Program-made: the position numbers and the translations under genes
Assembly: GCF_029867415.1 (NCBI RefSeq)
Contig: NC_081185.1
Coordinates: forward strand, 116,973,987-117,037,986
Source of the DNA: Vicia villosa
Taxonomy: Eukaryota; Streptophyta; Magnoliopsida; Fabales; Fabaceae
Length of the DNA stretch: 64,000 nucleotides
Direction of reading: 5' to 3'
Shown: positions 35,081 through 46,480 of the stretch, one piece after another
Layout of the letters: the number at the start of each line of letters is the position of its first letter
Numbering within the stretch: the stretch's first letter is position 1
The notes under the pieces: model-generated
What the model was told of the DNA's origin: nothing
The model's input: the letters and a program-made list of their open reading frames with translations, nothing else
The model's database searches: none

Positions 35081-38000
35081 CTATAAAGCTAAACTAGGGG
35101 ATTCACTTGACGACGACGATGATTCCTCAACAAACTCTGATCTCAACTTCATCAAAAGTCGTCCAAGATAATTCAAGCCTTCTCCTTCTCGACCGCCGCC
35201 CCAAAAGAGATCATGCGGAGAAGCCTCAACTAGAACCGAACCAGCAGTTGAAACCAGCATAGAACTCAACCGGGGATATGTGGAAAATTTGCATTTCAGT
35301 GCTGCGTACATGACATCGATCTTCATGTTGTCCCAATCAGGCCTTATCTGCAAGCACCATAAATTATAAACGTGTCATAAGCTGTTTTTATAAAGTCTCT
35401 CGAACGGTCTTAGAAGTGCTTATGTCAAAAGATGACTCAAATAAGTCAGTTCATACCAGATCAGGACGCTGCTTTTGCATTGACCTTCCTATTCTTGCAG
35501 CTTCTTCTGGACTTTTTGAAGATTTGATCCTTTCCAAACAATCCTGCACAACAGTATCATCCACTCCAACGAACTTTTGTGCCTAAGCATCGAATTAAAT
35601 TTATAAGCAATGAAATAATACTGCAAAGTGAAAATAGAATCTATGCACGCGAAAAAGTACCTGGTAGTAATGCTCCACACTCAACCAAGTCACGTTATCG
35701 CCATTTTCATCAGGCATTTCAATGGGATGAGGAGAGAAATTTGACAATGCACCATAAGGATCCCATGTTTTGTAGAAAAATATGATCCTGGAATCATACG
35801 GTGAGACAGTAGGGTCAACAACGAAAGTTTCCTCTGGTGATGGGATTGTCGGTGCCATGTCTGGTATCGGTTGAAGAAATCCGCTAACAAGCATGTCAGG
35901 CCCAATCTGCATTAGTAATTTATTCAACAATAAATGCATAGATTAAACATATTAGTACTTCGAAGGGAAAAGCAAATAAATTTGGACTAACCTGCTCATA
36001 GCAAACATCAACTAGATTTATAGCCTGTGACATCTCAACCATCCCAAGATCACCCACAGGAGATGGTGCATTCTTTCCACCAATAATTTTAGGAGCAACG
36101 AATGCATAAACCTGACGGACATAAAGATTTTGTTATCCTAACATTTTATAAATTAAATCAAAACAAGATAAAGCCAACTGAGCAAAACTCATTCTAAATG
36201 GAATTTGTCTCCTATAATAAGTACAACCACCCAAACATTAAGGCAGAAATGAAGAGGGGGATAACACCCCAATTCCAAGAATGTATTCTTGTTATGTATT
36301 TTAATTTCTGATAGAATTTTCTTTTTCTGCCAATTAACGAAATACAAGTAATCACGGTCAAGTAAATCTGTCAAGGTTCTTCCCATACTCTTCGACAAAT
36401 CTTCTTCGATATCCCGTCAATCCTCTGGCCATTGGAACATGCATTCCACCTTCTGAGGGTCCATGGTGACGCCCTCTCATGAAATAAGGTGTCCTAAGTA
36501 TTCAAACTTTCTTTTTCCAAAACTGCACTTCTTCTAATTGACAATTAATGAGACTGTTGTAGGGTAGCCAGCACTGTCTTCGAGTGCTCTAAATGTTCTA
36601 GTCATGTCTTGGTATATAGTATATACTAGTATGTCAACAAAAAACACTAGTACAAGCTTAAGTAGGTAATGTCACATTCTTGAATTCATTGCCGGAAAGA
36701 CGTTCGTTAACCCAAATGGCATTACTTTGAACTCAAAGGGTCCATGATGCATTCTAAAGGCTGTTTTTGGATGTCTTCTTTGTTCATTTGTATTACGGTT
36801 TTGATGGTAACTACTTTCAAGTCTATTTTTGAGAGAGAAAACTGCTCCCTGCAATTTACCCAGCAGCTCTTCTATCACAGGGATGGGGTGGTTGTATTGT
36901 GGCCTTGTTTAAGGCTTTATAATCGACACAAAAAACACCAGCTCCCATCTCTTTTCCTCGCCAAAATTATTGGGCTGGAATATGGATTCCCAATTGGGCT
37001 GAATCATTCCACTTTCCAGCACCTCTGCTACTAGCCTTTCTATCCCATTCTTTTACACGTGGGAACCTAGGGTTATTTCTCTTTTTGGAGGGAAACATTT
37101 TGGAGTAGCAAAAACCCCTTCAAAACAAATTAGTAATTCCCACAAACACAACTGCTGTTGTTGCTTTTGATCTAATTCTTCACTCACTTGATCCTCATTC
37201 TTCCCTCCGGATGATTCAGCATGGTAAGTATAGCAGGGATGACTCTACATCAGTAGTCAACTTAATACTTGGTGTCAATATTCTAACACCAAGTCCTCCT
37301 GTTTCATGGTTGCCAACTGTTCAAACACATTCCCTTCACTTCGATCTCCAAACCTACTAATGAAAGTGGTGGTAAGGTCTCCCATGTGGACAGTTGAGCT
37401 TTTCTATCACCAGAAACGGTACAAGTGTACTGCTGCACCCTCCATACTAACGAACACAAGTTGATGTTATTCCAAGGGAAGAACACCTTGCACCTCAAAC
37501 AAATTCTCAGGCCCTGCAATCTATCTGAATGAGTCTTCACCTTAGAGCACTAGTGGTTGCACTTCCTTGACCCAAGGGCGCTTCTCAGCGCTGATTTTGG
37601 AGGTCACTTTGTCGATCTTGGTTGGGCTGATTTATCCCACTTGTTTGTTTTTCTCACTTTCGATTCGGATAAAGCATGGTTCTGGATAGAACAGTATGGC
37701 GAAAGTTGATCAATGTAGCCGACCCCATTTCGTGGGATAAGGCTTGGTTGTTGTTGTTGTTTGTTTTTCTCACTTTCCTCGCCATCATCCTCCCATGTTA
37801 TGCCTTGTTTCTCCATCCTGCGAGATAACAGATTCTAGATACTTTTGTAGTAGGCATTCCCTCTTTGATCTCTTCCAATTGCGTGATATGCTGCGTGGCT
37901 AGTTACTTGACGAATTCCATGGATGTCTTAAATGCTGCCACCCTTGCTTCCACTGTGATTCACACAGGCTCCATCTCAAGATCCGGTAGGTCAGACTAAA

Positions 38001-39889
38001 ATGTTATATCCAAATCCTTTAAGAATTGCAATGAATTGCTACGAGCAATCAGAAGCACTCTTCTACTGAGGGTTTAACAGTTTGTTTACAATCAAAAAGT
38101 GTTTCGCTGATGGCTAATGAGCTATTTAAGCACCTCATTCTAACTAACTGATAACTTTCTAATTAACCTTTTCCTACTGTTCGTTACTTCTAGAATACAC
38201 TTTCAATATTGGGCTTGGGCCCTTCAGGCTCCTAAGATTACCAATTTAAGATTTTCTCTACCACCCTATTCAATTTTCCTTCTATTTCTATCATATTCCT
38301 TCATTTTCCATGCAATACAAATTCTAACAACCACGCAATTTCAAAAGGCATAGAAACATTATATTGCTGACAATTTTGGTGGATGATCAAAACACAGAAA
38401 AAACAGTTAAAAATAAAAAAGATAAATGAAACCTTGTGAATTACTCCAGATGAAATAGCAGATGCAGCCAATGTTCCTCCGCACTCCCAGAAAACTGAAA
38501 GATAACCACGATCATGAAAATACTCCATAACATCTCGGGGATTTAATATATCAAACTCGACTACTTCAACTCCTTTAGACGCAAGCAGCTTCTGGAAACT
38601 CTTCCTCGCACCCCTCTGTGTTACAACTATGGTAGAAACCTCAGTCATGTCCCATAGGTTTGCTTCATCCGGAAGATCGAGGGACTGAGACATTACAATA
38701 CGCATTGGCATATGCCCACCTCCATGTCTCGCCGTCAGTCTTGGATCTGATTGAATTTAGAAGGAAAGAAGGTATCAAAAATCAAATTTCAAGAAACTTA
38801 TAGACAATAACGTCGATGATAATGATAATGATGATACTCACTGTCCCTTCGAACTGTATTTCCTCCTACAATTATTGCATCGCTTCTAGCTCGCAGCTCA
38901 AAAACTAGACTTCTAGATTTCTTGCTGCTTATCCACCATGCATGACCAGTGCTCGCAGCAATTTTACCTGTTGTACCAAAAGGAACGTAACGAGACAAGA
39001 CTACTCAGCCAAGAGTCTAATGAAATTCCAAGATTCTACACTTAAAGCTTGTGCCAGAAAGACCAATAACAAGAGAATGAACAGAATCCTCACCATCAAG
39101 GGTCATAGCATACTTGAGAACAGAAAAGGGAACGCGTGAAGAGGCTCTACAGATCAAAGGAGCATTAACAAGAATACATTCTTTCAGAGCATCCTGTAAA
39201 TAAAACCGAACGCGTCAATGCATATGTGTGATAAAAAGCTAAAGATCCTCACTACATTACTAGTAAATTAGTAACACACCTCTATAAGCTTACTAGTAAG
39301 ATCCTCTCCAAGAAGATCAACCTGCAATCCTTGACTTCTGAGTGCACGAACAGCATTGCCTCTAAAATGTTGCAAAGGGTGTCTCATTCCAATGACAACC
39401 CTTTTGACACCACCCTAGTTTGGTTTCACAGACACGGTCAATTATCAACTACAAACACAAACTGAAGTCAACATACACACACCCAAACAACGCATGCAAG
39501 AATTTGGAAAAGTAGAGATGAATAGGAAGAACCTGAAGTAGAGCAGATACAGCAGTGCTGTCACCGTCACAGTCACCAGGTTCCATGTTTAAGTAAGCGG
39601 TGGCGCCACGGCAGCGTTCACCAGCGGAGGTGACGGCCTGAACTTCGGCCGGGCTGGTGCCTTGCGCGTAGAGGTAGCCCTCGCCGGCGACATCGCCGGA
39701 TGGGGTGGCGATGACGCAGCCGAAATTGGGATGAGGGGAAGTGAAGCCAGCGGATTTGTCGGCGAGGTGAGCGGCGCGTCGGATATATCCGGCGTCGAGC
39801 GCGTGGGTGTTAGTGTCAAGGGATGCTTTGCATTTGCAGATGATGGATGAGAATGAGAAGGAGTTGGCGATTGGAGTGAGACAGAACAT
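35081..39889 (-). CDS. PYRR: PYRR: plastid riboflavin-pathway reductase with NADAR N-glycosidase domain
   Basis: Nine exons: 39533-39889, 39280-39414, 39094-39193, 38842-38967, 38433-38746, 35992-36111, 35661-35906, 35457-35582, 35081-35347. All introns are GT-AG and the 1791-base frame is intact (596 aa, close to the roughly 600 aa of Arabidopsis PYRR/PHS1). Residues 1-30 look like a chloroplast transit peptide. Residues 35-160 are a deaminase fold without zinc ligands: HAE is P80-A81-E82, and the two Cys positions are Gly105 and Val114. From about 190 the RibD-type reductase shows YAMTLDGKIAAS, WWISSKKSR, DAIIVGGNTVRRDNPRL and ECGGTLAAS; it reduces the ribosylamino-pyrimidine intermediate with NADPH. 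Residues 425-585 form the NADAR/COG3236 domain (FYKTWDPYGALSNFSPHPI, WLSVEHYYQAQKF, LFWGGG), which in this family cleaves surplus early riboflavin intermediates. The 2.3-kb fifth intron (36112-38432) carries retroelement debris. Functions are family knowledge; exon structure is read from sequence. Confidence 0.96.
36190..37560 (-). pseudogene. Chromovirus-type Ty3/gypsy RT remnant inside a PYRR intron
   Basis: Minus-strand translation from about 37090 down gives GxIQPxxSPYSSPIILARKR, DGSWCFLCRL, VIEELL-like text at 36878 (MIEELLGKLQGAVFSLKNR), PKTAFRMHHGPFEFKVMPFG, then VTMDPQKVECMFQWPED and SMGRTLTDLLDRD. These are RT and early RNase H blocks of the Tekay/Del style. Frameshifts and stops are frequent. 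The 37100-37560 part has no safe assignment but probably belongs to the same element. It runs in the same direction as PYRR, fully within intron 5, so the host frame is not affected. Confidence 0.8.
37691..37763 (+). mobile_element. RTE-type LINE 3' end
   Basis: The segment reads GTAGCCGACCCCATTTCGTG then GGATAAGGCTTGG followed by (TTG)n at 37746-37760. This is the well-known 3' end of plant RTE LINEs, whose translation (WRKLINVADP, WDKAWLL) often contaminates plant gene models. Only the tail is present, in the opposite orientation to PYRR and to the chromovirus it sits in. Confidence 0.75.
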
Positions 39890-41019
39890 CGCATAATCAA
39901 CAACACCACACAGTCCACAACTGTGTCGTGTCTTGTTGTTGAGAGCGAGTTTGGTAAATCATTTTTTTACAAAAGAAAATTTATGCCATTTTATTTCTAA
40001 TCAAATTTGAAATGCATACTGAATTTTTAAAATAATGAATAGAGTGGAATGAAATAGAATAGAATTTACTTTATTTCATTATGTAAACCTTTCTTTTTTT
40101 TTTCATCCTTTCATTTATTTAGGGTGTATGTAAAGAACTAAGACATTTTTAATAAAATATTCAAACAAAGAGTGAGATTTATATTTCAATCTAATCTCTC
40201 ATGTTCCATTAATTCAAACATAACTCAAGAGATATTTTATAAATAAAAAAATTAGTGAGCGTGGGATCAAATGTGTCAGTTTTTCTCTTAACAATAAATA
40301 TTTCTCTTGATAAAAAATTCTTTAAGGTTAACAACATCTATTATTTACCAATATGTTTGTAATATCAAACATTCCTCGTCGTGGACTAATAGAAACGGGT
40401 TCACCCTATCTATAACACAATGAACTCTCATAGAGTGCCTAGACTAGTCTAGGCAGGGTCAATTTGACCTTAAGTCACATTGATCAGCTCACCACAATAT
40501 GTTGAGAGGACAAAGCCACCTAAAAATAACTTAACTCGGAAGAAATAGAGTTGACTCAGCTATGAGTCACGTAACAGTTTGTCATATATTAAGAGGCTGA
40601 GTCCCGAACTAAGAATATGTTTAGAACTACGATGACTTAGCCAAAAAGCACGTCCCAAGGCATTTTTATCGTGAAAATATAGAAGCTACATAACACAACT
40701 TTCACGCTGACGTGGTTTATTGTTGTGATTTTCTTAAACGTGTCGCAGTTCCAAACATAGGCTAGGAAGCGTAATAATGATAGCGTGAAGACATAATACT
40801 CATAACGAATAAAACAAGTGATAGCCATAAATGAATATGTATTGTCCTGAATAAGGGAAGGACAAATTGAAGGATAATAATTGAATGACCGAAATAGGAA
40901 AGTCAAAATAAGTCAAGACAAATTTATACACAAAAGTCAGCGGACAGAACAAACTATTTAAAGTCACCATTCCTCCTTGTGAGATGATTAGTCTTATAAC
41001 ATGAGTTAGGCTTTGATGC
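39890..41019 (-). promoter_or_regulatory. PYRR upstream region
   Basis: Noncoding, AT-rich next to the start codon. The first 80 bases probably contain the 5' leader. No convincing TATA box or other named element was found. From 40380 the sequence is GC-richer without recognisable features. Confidence 0.4.
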
Positions 41020-41930
41020 CACTTGTTGACTAAGTGACTTCAAACACAATAGGGATGAATTGTGAAAACTTTTTTCGAAAAGATTGATTTTAACTTGGTC
41101 AATTTTAAGAAGAGAGGTTAAGAACAAATTTAAGCGCAGAAGATAATTTGCAAGAAAATTTAAAAAACCATGCGACCTACTACAGTCCCCAAGAGTTTCC
41201 TTTTGAGAATTTCATTATGAACTTGAGCTTTATCATAGAATCAACTCACAACCTCCTTACATCAAGATCTTACTTATGTCCACCTTGCAACATTTATACC
41301 AATTACAATGTTACACGAGAATGGGACTATTGATTTACAATTTCAACAAGATTTGATTCAAACATCAATTACACAACTCTTATTTAAGTTTTTCACTGTC
41401 TTAGCACAAAAATAGTATAAAACTTATAAAATTGTTTCAAAAAATAGAGTGAGTAATAGATAAGAATGGGATAGCAGATTTCTTGTTTTAAGAAGTGATC
41501 ATACGGCCTCTTTTATATTAGATTTAAAAATTGCTAAAAAAGGAAAGAAAAATGGGTCGGATCCGTTCTATAATCGACTAGCCTGTGGCATTAAACCTAG
41601 TTAATTAGGAAAGAAAACACCAACGTTCGAAGATTAATCTATTATGAGGATTTCTAATTGATTAGGTGATGAGTTTTCTCCTTAATTGATTAAACACATG
41701 TCCTAATCTATTATAGAGCAAGTTTTTGTTTTCCTAAGTGGCTAAGTACTCTTACAGGTCGATTAGCATATGGTTAAAAAAGTTTTAAAAATATTTTGAA
41801 ATAAACGAGGTTTATAATATCCTTTTAAGGGTGTGTGTGTGCATGTGCGCATTATTTTAATACCTTGAAGACTACTTGCACTTATTATACATTACTGATC
41901 CTAATCAGATAAATGACACTAAGGTACGGG
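41020..41930 (-). mobile_element. LTR debris with AATCGATT-type words (copy 2 of 3)
   Basis: CCCCAAGAGTTTCCTTTTGA near 41188 matches copy 1 near 23891. The following 41560-41770 has repeated AATCGACTAG, TTAATCTATTATGAG, AATTGATTAG and AATTGATTAAACACATG words. A short GT run occurs at 41830-41850. No coding sequence. Confidence 0.4.
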
Positions 41931-43310
41931 ATCATATGAGCTTTCAAAGACTTAAGTTATGTTTGTTAGACATGTGACTTCATATATAGGAGAGATGAGT
42001 TGTGGACGTTTGAAAAATATTGATTTAAAACAAAATCATTTTCAGAATTAGCATTTAAAAACCTTTATAAAAATGTTTGAATAAAATGCGGTGGAAATTC
42101 AAAGTAAAGAAAATAAGTGAAAAATAAAAGAGATAAAAAAAAGTAAAATAACACTAGAGAATTATACAAGTTTAGTCAAGAATACTCAATCATGTTCCCA
42201 AGAGCTAGTCTTAAGAATATCCACTATGTCTTGAGATATTTTAAAAGTTATGCCCACGAGTTCCCTGATACAAAGAAATAAAGTTTTAGACCAACTTTCA
42301 ACCAAATAACAAGCATGACTTGAAGCGGTTTGTCTTCAATCTAAACAATGAACGTGTATGAAGTTGTTAGTCTTCACACCAAGCAGAGATATTACACAGA
42401 CTAATCTTAAACTAATACGAAGTTTTGAGTTGGTTATCCTCTTGACCGAACTGGGGGTTTATACGGACTAACCACAATTGAATTGAGATTTATATTGGAA
42501 TGATCCCGAACCTACTGAGTTTTTACACCATCATGAATACAAAAATCAAGGGAGATTTTACACCAAGTTGATCTTGAACCGATAAAGCTTTGAATCGCGT
42601 TGAGTTCAAGAATCTTTGTACAGATTTTCACTAACTGATTTCCACGAACCAAAAGAAAGCTTTTTCATTTGTAGAGCTCAAGAACTAAATGGGGACTAAG
42701 ACTAATCCCCCAAATACAAATAAGAGCTTTTTAAATGGCTTAGCTCCCAACCAAAATAAATCACTTTCTAAGGAAGAATTATTTACTCAAGAGAAAAATC
42801 TACTCTTGATAAATTTATAATTTTTTCCTCACCAAATTCAAGAACACTCTCAAAGTACTATAGCTAAAATATGTGAGATAAAGAAGAACAATTTAGAGAC
42901 ATGATGAGATAAATGAAAAGTGAGATTTTTCATGATCCCTGAATTTGAAAAAGGTGATAGAGAAACTATTTATTTATATTAGGCTAATCTATTAAGCACC
43001 TTAAATAATTTATATATGGACTTTTTAAAGTTACTTAATATATTAGGCTAATCGATTAGGCACCTTAAATAATTGACTGAAACCTAAAATAGAAGATTTT
43101 AATATAGAATCGTTATTAATCATTAAAAAATTGTTATAATCGATTATAGATTTGATTATACATCATCTAATCAATTAGGCCAAAGTCTAATCGATTAGAC
43201 TGTTATAAAAAAATTCCTAATCCAACAGACAAACCTCTAATCAGTCAGGCCCCAAAAAACATTTGTTGTGAATTTTATTTAAAAAATGAGAGAGTTCTCA
43301 ATATTTTTAG
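41931..43310 (-). mobile_element. LTR debris with AATCGATT-type words (copy 3 of 3)
   Basis: ATGTTCCCAAGAGCTAGTCTTA near 42194 aligns loosely with the CCCCAAGAGTTTCC block of copies 1 and 2. The tail 43000-43260 has at least five TAATCGATTAG-like words (43027, 43138, 43195 and weaker ones). In the minus direction TAATATAAATAAATAG near 42980 could be a TATA region. No ORF. Confidence 0.4.
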
Positions 43311-44857
43311 TGTATGATTTAGTCATAATTGTTGGATGAGAATATGGAGATCAAAATGTCTAGAATGAGGATTGAATGGGGATTGAATAGACCATTTCAT
43401 AATTAGACAATTTCAAAAATGATTTCAGGTCTCATGTATAATAAAAAAAATTGATAAGCATAGAAGTAAAACACAAAATAAAAGAGCTTAAAAGCATCTT
43501 AATAGATTAACTCATATGAAATTATACATGATATTTTGTATGCATTTGATGACTTCAAATGCAAGTTAAACACAAGACTATTAAAGTAGTTTTTAAACAA
43601 AGCTATTTCAAAAAATTTGCTCATAAATTCTAACAAGACAAAATTGAAGTCATGATATTTCAATAAGATTAACACACCACTGACATAGCTTATACATTAA
43701 ACCGTTATAAGCAAAGTCTAACTCATGTAACATACAACCAATGCAAAGATGCAAGAACGCAATAACATAATAATGAATACTAAAAAATTAAAGGAAGTAG
43801 GGAAAAAGGAAAAGATACACAACAATATATAATGGTTTGGTTGTCGCCCTCGAAATGCCTACTCTACTCTTCAACGGAATTAAAAACCATTAGAAAATAA
43901 TCATGATCTTCCACTATTTTGATAAGTTTGATTACACTATTTTGATTTTAATGAATTATATACGATAATTCTCCTTGTTGATGCAGACACTAAATTGCTA
44001 ACAAAAAGACAAGATCTCTAATAAATCTTGATCCAATAATCTTGTTATTCAAAATAATTCTGCTCCAAGTATTTATATGTGGCAATTCACCTGATTCCAC
44101 TGATCTCTTTTATTTGAGTGATTGCCATAGCCAAAAACTGATTGGACAACTTCCAACTTTATTTACGAGCAACTTTCTCCAATGCCATCAAAGACGGACT
44201 ACTTCCATCCCCGTCTTACGAACAATTGATACTAGATCTCTCCAAAGTCTTCCTTGGAGTATAATAAAAAATATATTCTCGATAAATAACAACAAACATC
44301 AACTCGAATTCAAGAATCTATACTCGCACTTGTTACTAACAACAAACTTCACATAAAAGACATTAGACACCCTGATGAGTCACTAGTCTTCCTCAACACT
44401 CATTCTTTAGAGATGAAGATCCCCGCTAGTGGAATATCTCACAACAATCTGTAACACCTTATGTTTGTAGATAATGATGAATGAAGAACACACAGAAAAT
44501 TCTCTCAAATTCCTAGACGAATAGGTCTCGACTTTGATTGTTATCCAGAAATTAATTAACTATAAACACACGTGAAGATTAATCAACTATCTCTCTCAAT
44601 TCACTCAAATACAACAACAAATTGCACAAGAACGAGATACAACAAAGAATAAATTTTTACATAAATTCATAATCAAAAAGTTATTTTTGTGAAAAGGAAA
44701 AAGATACATGATTATGGGGATAGACACACAAAGAATAGAAGATTAAATGACATTTTTGTCTCTATGGGTATATTACCATAGATTACACACTCTTATTGTT
44801 TTCACCAAAAGAATCAACCATTTAAATGAGAGATAAAAAAAATAGATTTTAAAGTAC
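43311..44857. other. AT-rich intergenic DNA, unassigned
   Basis: Nothing coding is recognisable. The 104-codon frame at 44042-44356 has no domain and no upstream context. Parts around 44380-44690 resemble LTR leader sequence in style only. Confidence 0.45.
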
Positions 44858-45098
44858 GTGATTCGAATCAAGAAGAAAATATGATTTGAATCAATCTGCA
44901 CGATTTGAATCATGATATGCACTTGATTTGGATCAAATGAGGTTACGATTCGAATCATGTTTAATTTGTGATTCGAATTATTTTGTCCAAAGACAAATTT
45001 CAATTTTCACATGTGTGATTCGAATTAGATATAACATGTGATTCGAATCAAATACCAAGACAACCAAATTTATATGTTCTAACTTGTGATTCAAACTA
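44858..45098. repeat. Periodic array of GTGATTCGAATCA palindromes
   Basis: Nine copies of a 13-mer around the palindrome GATTCGAATC start at 44858, 44881, 44900, 44923, 44945, 44968, 45015, 45038 and 45086. Steps are 23, 19, 23, 22, 23, 47, 23 and 48, that is about 23 bp with two skipped positions. Five retain TTCGAA (44858, 44945, 44968, 45015, 45038) and the others are one-base variants (TTTGAA, TTTGGA, TTCAAA). The sequence between copies is not conserved, unlike an ordinary tandem repeat. Confidence 0.9.
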
Positions 45099-46480
45099 CG
45101 CATGTAAAAATGACAAAGTAACAATTTCATGAACTCAAAAAGGAAATACCAACAAGAATCAGGGAAACATAATTGATGCAATGTTGAGAGTTCTTAGTAA
45201 TACAAACTAGCCAAAGCGATTACAAACAAATTCAAATGATAAAAGCGTACAAACGTACAAACACGTGAATGAAACAATATACAAATTACAAATATGTAAT
45301 CAATCAATAATTGAATTAAAAAAAACATCAAAACACAGATGATACTTAAGGCACATAAACGATATCATAAGATAAGTTTATGCTTTCAGTTTCCTCTTTT
45401 TGATTTTTGACAAATATTAGAGATTATTGTTGATACATTAACCAATGTGATATTTGGATTTTGATGAAACATAATGAATCCAATAACTAAATAACTAACG
45501 TACACTACCTCTTTCGAATGAATCTTGCCACACCAATATTTATGATTGATAGAATAATTACCTGCTTCACAAGATAGTGGGATGTTCACCCACAAACTTT
45601 AACGGAAATGCGTGGTAAGCCTGAATAAACATATTTTAGTATATTTATTTAATTTTTTAAAAAAATATAAAGTAAATTTGATACAAAATTATTATTTTAT
45701 TTTATTTTTTGAACAAAAATTATTATTTTATTTTAAAAAATATATAAAGTAAAATTGATACAAAACTATGACTTCGTTTTTCTTTTTTGAGAAAGTACAC
45801 ACAACAGTAGAAGCAAGAGAAAATCACTGAAAATTATACTTGGCCGAGAACTAAAGTAATTTTGACAGACAAGAACTTGAGTTCATCTGTATTCTGCTTT
45901 AAAGATTTGTTCAATTTCAGATTGAAAGACATAAAGTAATGAAAACCCCTTGCTCAACAAGAGAGATCTGAAAATTAATCTTACTTCGACTTAATTTGAG
46001 AGATTACAAGAGGAAAGAACTTCGAGAAAAAAAAAATCAAAATCAAATGAAAAGAATTAATAGCTTTGAGAAGAGAAGACTTTGGAAGTATTAGTTTTCT
46101 TTTATAATGCAAAATCCTCTTATCGTTCACATCTTTCTTTTACCCCGTCTACATCCTCAAAATGCACAGGCATCCTTAAAATGCACAGGCATCCTCACGC
46201 ATCAAAGTTAATAAAAATACCATAAAACTTTAAGAAACGATAATGCATTATAAAGGTAGAACATTCAAAATACAGCAGTAATACATCCATGTAGCATAAT
46301 CTCTCGTGCATATGTAAAAAACATGCAAGCACCAGGGCAACAAGGATGATGTGAATAAAGTCAACAAGGAAATAGATTATTAGTACCAGGCACATCAAAT
46401 TTATGAGAATTTAAGTCAACATCTAAGAAAGAGGATAGCTAAAGGTGTAAGAGCAAAAGACATCGCAATATCCACCACAT
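45099..46480. other. Intergenic DNA and 3' flank of the W2-domain gene
   Basis: No supported gene. GACTTCGTTTT... at 45770-46080 is unassigned. A 17-base word AAAATGCACAGGCATCC is repeated at about 46156 and 46177. The last 200-300 bases before 46481 probably hold the 3' untranslated region of the minus-strand gene; no poly(A) site was fixed. Confidence 0.45.

Noticed and set aside
37604..37816. 70-codon minus frame with Lys-Gln-rich start
   Set aside because: It reads through the antisense of the RTE LINE tail and its (TTG)n run.
39589..39918. 109-codon Ser/Pro-rich minus frame and a 62-codon plus frame
   Set aside because: Both overlap PYRR exon 1, whose frame continues correctly through eight splice junctions.
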